The notes beneath the pieces were generated by a model. It made no database searches and was not told the DNA's origin. It saw nothing but the letters and a program-made list of their open reading frames with translations. Below are positions 47,033-56,150 of a stretch of DNA of 64,000 bases, piece by piece. This DNA is from Cupriavidus sp. YR651 (GTDB lineage Bacteria; Pseudomonadota; Gammaproteobacteria; Burkholderiales; Burkholderiaceae). Where the stretch lies: positions 1,086,304 to 1,150,303 of the forward strand of contig NZ_FMYZ01000001.1 in the NCBI RefSeq assembly GCF_900101625.1, given 5' to 3'. The translations under genes were made by a program, and so were the position numbers. Position 1 is the stretch's first letter; every line of letters begins with the position of its first letter.

Positions 47033-47749
47033 ATGGAAACCAAGGCTACCGCCCGCGCGCTGGGCATCACCACCAGCGCTGAACCCGCATCGGCAGGCGC
47101 CGCCACCGCCAGCGAACCCGCCACGCAGGTCGCCCCGCGCGAAGCCCCGGGCGGCATGGCGCCGCGCGAGCTCACGCTGGTGCTCGGTGGCGCGCGCTCC
47201 GGCAAAAGCCATTTCGCCGAGCAGTTGGCCACCGACCACGCCGCCATGACGCGCGGCCCCGTCACCTACATCGCCACGGCCCGCCATGACGCCGATCCAG
47301 CCGATGAGGAAATGGAGCTGCGCATCGCGCTGCATCGCGCGCGCCGGCCGGCGGACTGGGCGCTCGTCGAAGAGCCGGTCCATCTGGCGGACGCGCTGTA
47401 TGCGCATGCCAGCCATGATGGCTGCATCCTCGTGGATTGCGTGACGCTGTGGCTCAACAACCTGCTTTTCGACGAGAACCGCAGCTATCCCGAGCACGGC
47501 GTCATCACGCCGCCGCCGGCGTTCACCGAGGAAATCGACGCGCTGCTCACGGCCCTGCCGCTGCTGCCCGGGCACGTGATCCTGGTCTCCAACGAGATCG
47601 GCTTCGGCGTGGTGCCGACCGGCGCGATCACGCGCTTCTATGTCGACGAACTGGGCCGCCTGAACCAGAAGCTGGCCGCCGCCGCGGATCGCGTGCGGTT
47701 GCTGGTGGCCGGGATTCCCGTCGCGGTCAAGGGTGCGGATCCCGCATGA
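47033..47749 (+). CDS. cobU: Adenosylcobinamide kinase / guanylyltransferase
   Basis: Phosphorylates adenosylcobinamide and then attaches GMP, preparing it for lower-ligand addition. The 238-residue protein has the P-loop GGARSGKSHFAEQL, the TYIATA segment, and LVDCVTLWLNNLLFDE. A second possible start at 47156 (MAPREL) would give the usual core; the first ~40 residues are Ala/Thr/Pro-rich and unlike other CobU proteins, so the true start is uncertain. Its stop overlaps the cbiB start (ATGA). Together with cobQ, cbiB and cobS it forms the cobinamide branch. Confidence 0.93.
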   Translation: METKATARALGITTSAEPASAGAATASEPATQVAPREAPGGMAPRELTLVLGGARSGKSHFAEQLATDHAAMTRGPVTYIATARHDADPADEEMELRIALHRARRPADWALVEEPVHLADALYAHASHDGCILVDCVTLWLNNLLFDENRSYPEHGVITPPPAFTEEIDALLTALPLLPGHVILVSNEIGFGVVPTGAITRFYVDELGRLNQKLAAAADRVRLLVAGIPVAVKGADPA

Positions 47750-48714
47750 TCATGCTGTCCTGGCCGGCCTGCGTGGCGGCCGCCATCGCCGGCGTGCTGC
47801 TGGACCGCTGGCTCGGCGAGCCGCGCCGATGGCATCCGCTGGTCGGCTTTGGCCAGCTGGCTGCGGCGCTGGAACGCCGCCTCAATCGACCTGAACGCGC
47901 CAACCTGCGCCAGCGCATCGCTGGCCTGCTGGCGTGGGCGCTGATGGTGCTGGGGCCGGCCACCGTTGCGTGGCTGCTGGTCGACCTCGCGCGAGCCGTG
48001 CACCCTGCCCTGTCCTGGCTGCTGCACGCGATTGCGCTGTACGCCGCGCTCGGCGCGCGCAGTCTCGATCAACACATCGCCCCGATCGCCAACGCGCTGG
48101 TCCAGGGCGACCTGCCCGCCGCGCGCGCGCTGACCGCGCGGATCGTCTCGCGCGACACCCATGATGCGGACACCGAAGCGCTGGCCCGCGCCGCCTGCGA
48201 ATCCGCGCTCGAAAACGGCAACGACGCCATTTTCGGCGCGCTGTTCTGGTTCCTTGTCGGCGGCGCGCCGGCAGTCATCGTCTTCCGGCTGGCCAACACG
48301 CTGGACGCGATGTGGGGCTATCGCACGCCGCGCCTGCTGATGTTCGGCTGGGCGGCGGCGCGCATCGACGACCTCCTGAACCTGATTCCCGCGCGGCTTA
48401 CCGCGTTGTCTTACGCGCTGCTCGGCGCCACGTCGCAGGCATTGCGCTGCTGGCGCACGCAGGCACGCGCGTGGTCCAGCCCGAACGCGGGCCCGGTCAT
48501 GGCGGCCGGCGCCGGCGCGGTGGGCGTGGCACTCGGTGGCGGCGCGCGCTACCACGGCGAGTGGGAAGAGCGACCGCCACTCGGCGCGGGCCAGCCCCCC
48601 GGCGCGGCCCATGTGCACGCCTGCCTGCGGCTGGTGCAACGCACGCTGTGGCTCTGGCTTGGGCTGGCAATGGTGAGCGTGCCCGTGGCCCGCGCGCTGG
48701 GCCTGGCATCGTGA
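47746..48714 (+). CDS. cbiB: Adenosylcobinamide-phosphate synthase CbiB (CobD)
   Basis: Membrane enzyme that joins cobyric acid with aminopropanol phosphate to form adenosylcobinamide phosphate. The 322-residue protein has several hydrophobic segments and the family motifs LDRWLGEPRRWHPLVGFGQL, SRDTHDADTEALARAACESA and NTLDAMWGYR. It overlaps cobU by four bases (ATGA) and its own stop overlaps the GTG of the next gene. The gene is called cobD in Pseudomonas-type naming and cbiB in Salmonella naming. Confidence 0.95.
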   Translation: MIMLSWPACVAAAIAGVLLDRWLGEPRRWHPLVGFGQLAAALERRLNRPERANLRQRIAGLLAWALMVLGPATVAWLLVDLARAVHPALSWLLHAIALYAALGARSLDQHIAPIANALVQGDLPAARALTARIVSRDTHDADTEALARAACESALENGNDAIFGALFWFLVGGAPAVIVFRLANTLDAMWGYRTPRLLMFGWAAARIDDLLNLIPARLTALSYALLGATSQALRCWRTQARAWSSPNAGPVMAAGAGAVGVALGGGARYHGEWEERPPLGAGQPPGAAHVHACLRLVQRTLWLWLGLAMVSVPVARALGLAS

Positions 48715-49931
48715 CGAACGTGGTGCCGAATCCCATGACAAATGCCGTGAAGCATCCTGCAATCGAACCTGCGGCGAACCGCGACACAGGCCTCGCGCCG
48801 GACCTCGTTGCAGGCGTCGCTCCCGTGCCGTCTACTACTTCGCCAACGCCGGCGATTCCCCCCATTCCCCCAATACGCCACGGCGGCAACCTGCTGGCCG
48901 CCGTGCGCCGCTATGGCAGGCCCGCCGCCGCGTGGCTCGACCTCTCGACCGGCATCAATCCGGATGGCTATCCCGTCCCGCTGCTGCCCGCCGATGTGTG
49001 GCAACGGCTGCCGCAGGACAACGATGGCCTGGCGGAGATCGCCGCGCAGGCCTACGGCGCGCCGCATGCGCTGCCGGTGGCCGGCTCGCAGGCCGCGATC
49101 CGCACGCTGCCGCGACTGCTCGCGCCGGGACGCGTCGGCATGGCTGCGCTCGGCTACAGCGAGTACGCGCCGGCCTTTGCGCAGGCCGGTCACACGGTTG
49201 TGCCGCTGACCGAAGCGGATTTCGCGCACGACAATCTGGTGGAGGGGCTCGACCATCTGGTCGTTGTCAATCCCAATAACCCGACCGCTCGCCTGCTGCC
49301 GGCGGACACGCTGTTGCGCTGGCACGCGCAACTGTCCGCGCGCGGCGGCACGCTGATCATCGACGAGGCATTCATGGACGGCGTGGTGACCCCACCGCTG
49401 GCGACACCATCGGCGCCATCGTTGGCGACACCGTTGGCCGCGTCACTGGCCGCGCGCGCCGATGCGCCGGGACTCGTCGTGCTGCGCTCCATCGGCAAGT
49501 TCTACGGGCTGGCCGGGTTGCGCTGCGGCTTCGTGCTGGCGGCGCCGGACCTGCTGGCCGCGCTGGCGGAACAGCTCGGCCACTGGACCGTCTCCGGCCC
49601 GGCCCGCGCCGTCGCGCAGCTCGCGCTGACCGATACGGCATGGCACGCGGCCACTTGGGCGCGTTTGGCGACGGCGGGCCAGCGGCTTGCCATGCTGCTG
49701 CGCGATCACGGCCTCACGCCAGTTTCGCAGCCACTGTTCAGCTGGGTGCCCACCCCGCACGCCGCCGCACTGCACGAGGCCCTGGCGCGCGAAGGCGTCT
49801 GGACCCGCCTGTTCGACGCCGCGGGCGATTGCCCCCCAAGCCTGCGTCTGGGGCTGCCTCCCGACGATGACGCGGCCTGGCAGCGGCTGGACCGCGCGCT
49901 GGCGGCCGCCATCCGCGCCCTCGAATCCTGA
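48711..49931 (+). CDS. cobD: Threonine-phosphate decarboxylase (CobD type), PLP-dependent
   Basis: Makes aminopropanol phosphate from threonine phosphate for the nucleotide loop of cobalamin. The 406-residue aminotransferase-fold enzyme has the PLP lysine in SIGKFYGLAGLRCGF and conserved NPNNPTARLLP and LIIDEAFMD segments. The GTG at 48711 overlaps the cbiB stop (GTGA) and is preferred; an ATG at 48735 is possible. Between the conserved Asp and Lys regions there is an insert of about 25 residues of Pro/Ala/Ser repeats (TPPLATPSAPSLATPL), and the first ~40 residues are also low in complexity. Symbol follows Salmonella usage. Confidence 0.93.
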   Translation: MTNVVPNPMTNAVKHPAIEPAANRDTGLAPDLVAGVAPVPSTTSPTPAIPPIPPIRHGGNLLAAVRRYGRPAAAWLDLSTGINPDGYPVPLLPADVWQRLPQDNDGLAEIAAQAYGAPHALPVAGSQAAIRTLPRLLAPGRVGMAALGYSEYAPAFAQAGHTVVPLTEADFAHDNLVEGLDHLVVVNPNNPTARLLPADTLLRWHAQLSARGGTLIIDEAFMDGVVTPPLATPSAPSLATPLAASLAARADAPGLVVLRSIGKFYGLAGLRCGFVLAAPDLLAALAEQLGHWTVSGPARAVAQLALTDTAWHAATWARLATAGQRLAMLLRDHGLTPVSQPLFSWVPTPHAAALHEALAREGVWTRLFDAAGDCPPSLRLGLPPDDDAAWQRLDRALAAAIRALES

Positions 49932-50049
49932 CTGATCGCTGATCCCACGTGAATACTGTGGATGCCTCGCGAATGCCCAGTAAATGCCGCGCCCATGACG
50001 AGGCGTCCATGATGACCCGCCAGTGACAACCCGCAATAGCCACCTGCCA

Positions 50050-50967
50050 ATGACGACCCACTTCACAGCACGCGCCGTGCTGGCTGCCGCTGCACTGATC
50101 GCCCCCCATCTCGCCCACGCCGCCGTATCGGCGGTGGACGATGCCGGCCAGACCGTCACGCTGGCCCAGCCGGCGCGCCGCATCGTCTCGCTGGCGCCGC
50201 ACGTGACCGAACTGATTTACGCAGCCGGCGGCGGCGACCGCATCGTCGGCACCGTGAGCTACAGCGACTTTCCGCCAGAGGCGCGCGACCTTCCGCGCGT
50301 GGGCGATAACAAGGCGCTCGACCTGGAACGCATCGCCGCGCTCAAGCCGGACCTGATCGTGGTCTGGCGCCACGGCAACGCGCAGAAGCAGACGGACCGC
50401 CTGCGCGCGCTGGGCATGCCGTTGTTCTTCAGCGAGCCACGCAAGCTGGAATCGATCCCCGAGAACCTGGAAAAACTCGGCACGCTGATGGGCACCGAGG
50501 CGGTGGCCACACGTGCCGCGACCGACTTCCGCCAGCAGGTGGAGACGCTGCGCAAGACCTACGCCAGCCGCGCCCCCGTGACGGTGTTCTACCAGGTCTG
50601 GCAGCAGCCGCTGATGACGCTCAACGGCCAGCACCTGGTCAGCGACCTGCTGGCGCTCTGCGGCGGCCGCAACCTGTTTGCGAACGAAACCCCGCTGGTG
50701 CCGACGGTATCGGTGGAAGCCGTGATCGCCGGGAATCCCGAGGCCATGTTGACGGCAGGCATCGGCGCCACGCGCCCGGACAAGCCGCTCGCGGATTTTT
50801 CGATGTGGGAGAAGTGGAAGCAAGTGACCGCCGTGGCGCGCAACAACCTGTTCATCATCGACGGCGATCTGGTCAATCGCGCCGGCCCGCGCGTGGTCAA
50901 GGGCGCGGCGGAGATCTGCAAGGATCTGGAAATCGCGCGCTCACGCAGGACCGGCCGGCCCGGTTAG
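50050..50967 (+). CDS. btuF: Cobalamin ABC transporter substrate-binding protein
   Basis: A 305-residue periplasmic protein that delivers cobalamin or another corrinoid to a BtuCD-type importer. It begins with a signal peptide (AVLAAAALIAPHLAHAA), then RIVSLAPHVTELIYAAGGGD, SYSDFPPEARDLPRVGD and LKPDLIVVWRHGNA, all typical of BtuF. The ATG at 50050 is preferred to the in-frame GTG at 50023. It follows cobD after 118 bases on the + strand, whereas btuC and btuD are on the other strand 4 kb away, so the transporter is split between two transcripts. Confidence 0.92.
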   Translation: MTTHFTARAVLAAAALIAPHLAHAAVSAVDDAGQTVTLAQPARRIVSLAPHVTELIYAAGGGDRIVGTVSYSDFPPEARDLPRVGDNKALDLERIAALKPDLIVVWRHGNAQKQTDRLRALGMPLFFSEPRKLESIPENLEKLGTLMGTEAVATRAATDFRQQVETLRKTYASRAPVTVFYQVWQQPLMTLNGQHLVSDLLALCGGRNLFANETPLVPTVSVEAVIAGNPEAMLTAGIGATRPDKPLADFSMWEKWKQVTAVARNNLFIIDGDLVNRAGPRVVKGAAEICKDLEIARSRRTGRPG

Positions 50968-50981
50968 TGGTTGGATCGAAA

Positions 50982-51060
50982 GCGTGCGGCCGCAGATGGT
51001 ACAAGTGGTACGGCAAGAGAGTGTGGCAGCTTCGGCAACAACGCCAGGATCGTTTTGAAA
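50982..51060 (-). repeat. Dispersed palindromic repeat, copy B (between btuF and cobC)
   Basis: The second copy of the element found between fdhA and fdhB. Block 50982-51017 matches copy A at 33/36 bases and block 51036-51060 at 21/25. The spacer is 18 bases here and 6 in copy A, a difference of 12 that keeps the reading frame. The left inverted end seen in copy A is missing or diverged. It lies in the gap between two convergent genes. Confidence 0.75.
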
Positions 51061-51067
51061 CGACCTC

Positions 51068-51697
51068 TCAGTCTGCGAGGCGGTTCCACCAGCCGAGCCG
51101 CGCAGTCCCTGCTCCACGCGGATCGCCCAGCCGGAAGTGGCACGTGGCGCCGAACGCCAGCTCCCACTGCATGGTCTGGGCGAGCGTCAGGCCCAGCCAG
51201 TGCGCCGCCAGCATCCGCATCGGGCCGGCGTGGGTCACGACCCACAGGCAGCGCTCCTGGCCATCCTCGCCGGCAGGCAGCGAATCGGCCCATTCCACGA
51301 CGCGCGCCATGACCTGCGCGGCACTCTCGCCGCCATGTGGGCGCGCCCCCATCAGGTTCGCCGCCCAGTCATCCAGATCCGGGCGCGGGATCGTGTCCCA
51401 GTGGCGCCCTTCCCATTCGCCGAAGTCCAGCTCACGCAGCCGGGGCTGTACCTCGCACGCCAGCGATCCGGCCTTGTCCGGTTCGATGCTGTCCAGCCAC
51501 CGGACCAGTTGCGCGGCGGTCTCGCGCGCACGGGCCGCCGGACTCGTGATGATCCGGTCCGGCCACAAGCCGTGCAGCGTCGACACGATGCGCGCCGGCG
51601 CCGGCGAAACCGGCATCGCCAGGGCGAGGTCGAGCATGCCGTAGCAGACATTCGGCGCCACCTCGGGACGCGCGTGCCGGATCAGGACCAGTTCCAT
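51068..51697 (-). CDS. cobC: Alpha-ribazole phosphatase
   Basis: A 209-residue histidine phosphatase that removes the phosphate in the final steps of cobalamin assembly. It starts MELVLIRHARPEV, with the catalytic histidine in the RH motif, and the second histidine lies in VTHAGPMRML. ELDFGEWEGRHW matches the conserved middle of the CobC/GpmB family. The start lies inside the end of cobS (a 16-base overlap), showing tight coupling. It is the last gene of the riboswitch-led operon. Confidence 0.93.
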   Translation of the reverse strand: MELVLIRHARPEVAPNVCYGMLDLALAMPVSPAPARIVSTLHGLWPDRIITSPAARARETAAQLVRWLDSIEPDKAGSLACEVQPRLRELDFGEWEGRHWDTIPRPDLDDWAANLMGARPHGGESAAQVMARVVEWADSLPAGEDGQERCLWVVTHAGPMRMLAAHWLGLTLAQTMQWELAFGATCHFRLGDPRGAGTARLGWWNRLAD

Positions 51698-52458
51698 GCC
51701 GCGGCCACCAGATAGATCGACAATTCCGCAAGCTGTTGGGCCATGCCGAGGCAATCCCCGGTATAGCCGCCCAGCCGCCGCACGAAGTACGCGCCCAGTG
51801 CCGCGCGCAGCACGGCCAGCACCAGGACGGCTACGCCCGCGAACGTCGGCGACAGCAGCACGAGCGGCACCACGCCGCACGCCACTACGAACAGCAGCCC
51901 CAGACCCGACAGGCGCTGCGCAACCGGCTTGGCCTTGCCCTCGGCCCGCACATATTCGTGCGTGGCCAGGAACGTGATGGCCATGGTCCGGCTGGCGCCA
52001 TGGGCCGCCACCAGCACGGCCAGCAGCACCACCAGTCCGCCCGCATTGCCTACGGCCAGCAGCAGTTGCCACTTCAGCAGCAGCGCAATGACGATGGCGA
52101 TCGCCCCGAACGCGCCCACGCGCGAATCGTGCATGATCGCCAGCACGTCCTCGCGCCGGTAGCCTCCGCCGAATGCGTCCACGCAGTCGGCCAGGCCGTC
52201 TTCATGAAACGCCCCGGTCAGCAGCAACGTGGCCGCCATGCCCAGCACCACGGCCACCGAGGGCGACCACAACTCCATCGCGCCCGCCGTGATCAGCGCG
52301 CCCGCCAGCCCGACCAGCAGGCCGACCAGCGGGAAATACCGCGCCGCTGCATTGAGGTAGTGCGGCTCGAACCCGACCCAGTCCGCCAGGCGCGGCGGCA
52401 ACGGCACGCGCGTGAAATAGCCGAGGGCCGTCAGGAAGAAGCGGAGCTCGTTGGCCAT
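51682..52458 (-). CDS. cobS: Adenosylcobinamide-GDP ribazoletransferase
   Basis: Membrane enzyme that joins activated cobinamide with alpha-ribazole to complete cobalamin. The 258-residue protein has multiple hydrophobic segments and the signature GAFHEDGLADCVDAFGGG, with TRVPLPPRLADW at the N-terminus. It begins 14 bases after cobT and overlaps cobC. Together with cobU, cbiB, cobT and cobC it provides the whole nucleotide-loop pathway. Confidence 0.96.
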   Translation of the reverse strand: MANELRFFLTALGYFTRVPLPPRLADWVGFEPHYLNAAARYFPLVGLLVGLAGALITAGAMELWSPSVAVVLGMAATLLLTGAFHEDGLADCVDAFGGGYRREDVLAIMHDSRVGAFGAIAIVIALLLKWQLLLAVGNAGGLVVLLAVLVAAHGASRTMAITFLATHEYVRAEGKAKPVAQRLSGLGLLFVVACGVVPLVLLSPTFAGVAVLVLAVLRAALGAYFVRRLGGYTGDCLGMAQQLAELSIYLVAAAWNWS

Positions 52459-52472
52459 GGCTGCGCTGCGTT

Positions 52473-53597
52473 TCAGGCCGATGCGGTGCTGACGCCCGCG
52501 CCGCTGAACGTAGCCATCTCGCGCAGGAATGCGGCGGCGGACGCCACCAGCGGCCAGGCCAGCGCGGCGCCGGTGCCCTCGCCCAGGCGCAGGTCCAGCG
52601 CCAGCAACGGCTCGGCGCGGAACTCGGCCAGCAACGCGCGGTGGCCGCGCTCGTGCGAGCAATGCGAGAACACGCAGTACTGCAACACGGTCGGGTCGAT
52701 GCGGGCGGCCACCAGCAGCGCGGCCGATGCGATGAAGCCATCGACCAGGATCACCATGCGGCTGGCGGCGGCGGCCAGGTAGGCGCCGGTCATCGCCGCG
52801 ATCTCGAAGCCGCCGAACGTGGCCAGTACGTCGAGCGGCGCGGTGACCTCGGCGTGCCGCGCCAGTGCCTGCTCCAGCACCGCGCGCTTGCGGGCCACGC
52901 CGGCATCGTCCAGGCCAGTGCCGCGGCCGGTGCATTCGGCCAGCGGCAGGCCGGTCAGCCGGCTCATCACGCAAGCCGCGGCGGAGGTATTGGCAATGCC
53001 CATTTCGCCAAAGCCGATGACGTTGGTGCCCTGCTGCGCGTGGCTCAGCACGCGCGCGATGCCGGCCTGGATGGCCGCGCCGGCCTGCTCGCGCGTCATC
53101 GCCGGTTCATCGACAAAGTTGCGCGTGCCATTGGCCACGCGGCAATTCACCAGGCCTGGCGCCGCCGGCAGTGGCGCGCGCACGCCGGCGTCCACCACTT
53201 CCAGCGCCATGCCGTGCAACCGCGTGAACACGTTGATCGCCGCGCCGCCGCCCAGGAAGTTCAGCACCATCTGGGCGGTGACTTCGGCCGGGAATGCACT
53301 GACGCCCGCGTCGGCCACGCCGTGGTCGCCGGCAAACACGATGATGGCCGGACGGGTCAGCTCGGGCTTTGTCTCGCCGCGAATCAGGCCGATCTGCATG
53401 GCGAGCGATTCCAGCCGGCCCAGCGAACCGGGCGGTTTGGTCTTGTCGTCGATGGCGGCGTGCAGCACCGGACGCAGCGCTTCATCGAGCGGCGCGATCG
53501 GGGGGAGCTGCACGGCGTAATCGGCAAGATGCGCGGCAAGATGCGCCGAAGGCTGCGCAGAAAGGTGCGCGGAGAGATTCTCGGAGAGAGGCGGCAT
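52473..53597 (-). CDS. cobT: Nicotinate-nucleotide-dimethylbenzimidazole phosphoribosyltransferase
   Basis: Activates the lower-ligand base 5,6-dimethylbenzimidazole to alpha-ribazole phosphate. The 374-residue protein has KTKPPGSLGRLESLA, VFAGDHGVADAGVSAFP, GFGEMGIANTSAAA, the TGRGTGLDDAG motif and LGEGTGAALAWPL, which carries the catalytic glutamate region. The first ~30 residues (SENLSAHLSAQPSAHLAAHL) are a short repeat not found in most CobT proteins; a later start is possible but no Met with a good ribosome site is seen. It lies between cobO and cobS. Confidence 0.95.
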   Translation of the reverse strand: MPPLSENLSAHLSAQPSAHLAAHLADYAVQLPPIAPLDEALRPVLHAAIDDKTKPPGSLGRLESLAMQIGLIRGETKPELTRPAIIVFAGDHGVADAGVSAFPAEVTAQMVLNFLGGGAAINVFTRLHGMALEVVDAGVRAPLPAAPGLVNCRVANGTRNFVDEPAMTREQAGAAIQAGIARVLSHAQQGTNVIGFGEMGIANTSAAACVMSRLTGLPLAECTGRGTGLDDAGVARKRAVLEQALARHAEVTAPLDVLATFGGFEIAAMTGAYLAAAASRMVILVDGFIASAALLVAARIDPTVLQYCVFSHCSHERGHRALLAEFRAEPLLALDLRLGEGTGAALAWPLVASAAAFLREMATFSGAGVSTASA

Positions 53598-53647
53598 GTT
53601 TCGAATCCGGATTGACGATCGCTGACGGTCGGCGTGGTGGCAACGAG

Positions 53648-54277
53648 TTACATTTCCACGCCGCGCTGGGCCTTGATGCCCTGCTGGAACGCGTGCTTGA
53701 CCGGGGTCATGTCGGTCACGGTGTCGGCGGCTTCCACCAGCGCGGGCGGCGCGCCGCGACCCGTGATGACCACGTGCTGCATGGGGGGCCGCGCGCGCAG
53801 GTCGGCAATCACTTGTTCGACATCGAGGTAGTGCAGCTTCAGCGCGATATTGAGTTCGTCCAGCAGCACCAGGCCGACGGCCGGGTCGCGCAGCAGGCGG
53901 CGGGCCACTTCCCATGCGGCCTGCGCCTTCGCGACGTCGCGCGCACGGTCCTGGGTCTCCCACGTGTAGCCCTCGCCCATCACGTGGAATTCGCACTGTT
54001 CGGGATACCGGCGCAGGAACATTTCCTCGCCGCTGGGGATGGCGCCCTTGATGAACTGGACCACGCCGGTCTGCATGCCGTGGCCCATCGCGCGCACCAC
54101 CATGCCGAAGCCGGAACTCGACTTGCCCTTGCCGTTGCCCGTGGTGATGACGATCACGCCGCGCTCGGTTTGCGCGGACGCGATCTTTGCATCGACGACT
54201 TCCTTCTTGCGCTCCATGCGCGCCTTGTGGCGGGCATCGCGTCCGGCGTCGTCGGGAGTGGTATCGATATCGCTCAT
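53648..54277 (-). CDS. cobO: Corrinoid adenosyltransferase CobO/BtuR
   Basis: Attaches the adenosyl group to cobalt in cob(I)yrinic acid a,c-diamide or incoming corrinoids. The 209-residue protein has the P-loop TTGNGKGKSSSGFGMVVRAM, the FIKGAIPSGEEMF segment, GEGYTWETQD and LVLLDELNIALK. The ATG at 54277 overlaps the stop of the ABC ATPase gene, so it is made with the importer. Its early place in the operon suits processing of freshly imported corrinoid. Confidence 0.96.
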   Translation of the reverse strand: MSDIDTTPDDAGRDARHKARMERKKEVVDAKIASAQTERGVIVITTGNGKGKSSSGFGMVVRAMGHGMQTGVVQFIKGAIPSGEEMFLRRYPEQCEFHVMGEGYTWETQDRARDVAKAQAAWEVARRLLRDPAVGLVLLDELNIALKLHYLDVEQVIADLRARPPMQHVVITGRGAPPALVEAADTVTDMTPVKHAFQQGIKAQRGVEM

Positions 54278-55113
54278 GTCTGGTTTCCATTGGCGTCCGT
54301 TGCCGGACGCGAGATGCCATCGGGAATCAGCGCGGTGTGCATGCCGTCGCTGACGCTGACGATGGGCGTGCGCAGCGCCCGGGAGCACTGCGCGGGGGTG
54401 AGTACCTGGTGGGCGGGGCCGTGCAATGCGTGGCCATCCTCGGCCATCAGCAACGCGTGCGTGGCGTAGCGGCGCGCCAGGTTGAGATCGTGCAGGATGA
54501 CCAGCGCGGCGTGGCGGCCAGCGGAGGTCAGCCGCTTCAGCAGTTCCAGGACCAGGATCTGATGGCGCAGGTCCAGGTGGGCCACGGGTTCGTCGAGCAA
54601 CAGCAGCGGTGCCTGCTGCGCCATCGCCGCCGCCAGCGAGGCGCGCTGGCGCTCGCCGCCCGACAGCGTGAGCACGTCACGCGCGGCGAGCGATTCGAGA
54701 TCGAGTTCGCGGATGACGTCGCGCACCACGGCGTCATCATCCCCCTTGCCCCAGCCCCAGCCGCTCAGGTGCGGATGGCGGCCGACGCGCACCGCATCGC
54801 GCACGATCATCGAGAACGTATCGTGCACGGCCTGTGGAAGATAGGCACGCTGGCGCGCCAGCGCCGCCGGGGCGATGTGCGTGGCGGGGGTCTCGTCGAC
54901 CCGCACCTCGCCGCCATCGGGTGCGCGCAGACCCGCCAGGACGCCCATCAGCGTGGACTTGCCCACGCCGTTGGGGCCAACCACGCACCAGAGCTGGCCC
55001 GCTTCGATCTGCATCGACAGGCCATCGACCAGCACCCGGTTGCCCGCGCGCAGGCGCACGTCGTGCAAGGCCAGGCGGGGGCACGGCGCGAGCGGCTCGA
55101 ACCAGTGGCTCAT
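54274..55113 (-). CDS. btuD: Cobalamin-type ABC transporter ATP-binding protein
   Basis: A 279-residue cytoplasmic ATPase that powers the BtuC-type permease. Walker A is GPNGVGKST, the ABC signature is LSGGERQRASLA, and Walker B is LLLLDEPVAHLDL, followed by the HDLNLARR switch. It belongs to the iron-chelate/vitamin B12 class of importers. It overlaps the permease (ATGA) upstream and cobO downstream. Cobalamin as substrate is inferred from the riboswitch and neighbours rather than from the protein. Confidence 0.92.
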   Translation of the reverse strand: MSHWFEPLAPCPRLALHDVRLRAGNRVLVDGLSMQIEAGQLWCVVGPNGVGKSTLMGVLAGLRAPDGGEVRVDETPATHIAPAALARQRAYLPQAVHDTFSMIVRDAVRVGRHPHLSGWGWGKGDDDAVVRDVIRELDLESLAARDVLTLSGGERQRASLAAAMAQQAPLLLLDEPVAHLDLRHQILVLELLKRLTSAGRHAALVILHDLNLARRYATHALLMAEDGHALHGPAHQVLTPAQCSRALRTPIVSVSDGMHTALIPDGISRPATDANGNQT

Positions 55114-56117
55114 CGCGGCCTCCGCAGCAACAAATAGAGAAAGGTGGGAACGCCGAGCAGCGCGGTAATGACCCCCACCGGCAATTGCGCCGGGGCGATC
55201 ACGGTCCGCGCGATCAGGTCGGCGGCCATCAGCAGCGCGCCGCCCATCAGCACCGACGCCGGCAGCAGCAGGCGCTGGTCGTTGCCCCACGCGAGGCGCA
55301 CCAGGTGCGGCACCACCAGCCCGACGAAGCCGATCGACCCGGCCGTGGTGATGGCCGCCGCAATCGAAAACGACGCAATCAGGAACGTACCCAGCCGCAC
55401 GCGGCCGACGCGCACGCCGAGCGATTGCGCCACGGTCTCGCCCAGCAGCATCACGTTGAGCGAGCGCGCCATCGGCATGGACAGCCCGAGCGCCACAACC
55501 AGCGTGGCCAGCGCGGCGCCGTAGCTGGCGGTGCCGCCCAGGTCGCCGGTCAGCCAGAACAGCATGCCGCGCAGCCGCGATTCCGGCGCAATTGCCAGGA
55601 TCAGCGTGATCAGCGCGCCCCAGCCCGCGGCCAGGATCACACCGGTCAGCAGCAGCCGGGCGCCGGCCTCGTGATGACCGCCCTGCACCTGCGGATGTAG
55701 CAGGTCACGGCGCGCCAGCGTGGCCACCAGCACCATCGAGAACAATGCCCCGCCGGCCGCGCCCGCCTGCACCATCCACAGTGGCAGCGTCAGCAGCATG
55801 GCCAGCAGCGCGCCCGCGGACGCGCCGCCGGAGACGCCCAGCACATAGGGCTCCGCCAGCGGGTTGCGCAGCAGTACTTGCATCAGCGCGCCGGACAACG
55901 CCAGCAGGCCGCCGCACGCAAAGGCCGCGGCGGCGCGCGGCAGCCGCAGTTCGCGCACGATGGCGCCGGCGGTGCCGGTATCGGCCCCGGTCAGGGCCTG
56001 CCAGAGCTGCGCGGCGTCCAGCGAGACGCTGCCAAGCGCCAGCGACAGGCCAAACACCGCCAGCCCCGCTATCCCGAGGACCAGCCAGACAGCCAGCGCG
56101 CGCCGGAACTCAGCCAT
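55110..56117 (-). CDS. btuC: Cobalamin-type ABC transporter permease
   Basis: A 335-residue inner-membrane protein of the FecCD/BtuC family with about ten hydrophobic segments. RELRLPRAAAAFACGGLLAL, NPLAEPYVLGVSGGASAGAL and GFVGLVVPHLVRL are the family signatures, the last being the contact with the ATPase. It starts 33 bases after btuB and overlaps btuD by four bases, giving a receptor-permease-ATPase order. The periplasmic partner is probably the btuF product encoded 5 kb away on the other strand. Confidence 0.94.
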   Translation of the reverse strand: MAEFRRALAVWLVLGIAGLAVFGLSLALGSVSLDAAQLWQALTGADTGTAGAIVRELRLPRAAAAFACGGLLALSGALMQVLLRNPLAEPYVLGVSGGASAGALLAMLLTLPLWMVQAGAAGGALFSMVLVATLARRDLLHPQVQGGHHEAGARLLLTGVILAAGWGALITLILAIAPESRLRGMLFWLTGDLGGTASYGAALATLVVALGLSMPMARSLNVMLLGETVAQSLGVRVGRVRLGTFLIASFSIAAAITTAGSIGFVGLVVPHLVRLAWGNDQRLLLPASVLMGGALLMAADLIARTVIAPAQLPVGVITALLGVPTFLYLLLRRPR

Positions 56118-56150
56118 GGCGCCCCTGCCGCTGCGGCTGGGTGCGTGGCG

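Noticed and set aside
49932-50049. Short similar motifs (GATC..., AATGCC) before btuF as a repeat array
   Set aside because: The copies are imperfect, unevenly spaced and not longer than expected by chance.
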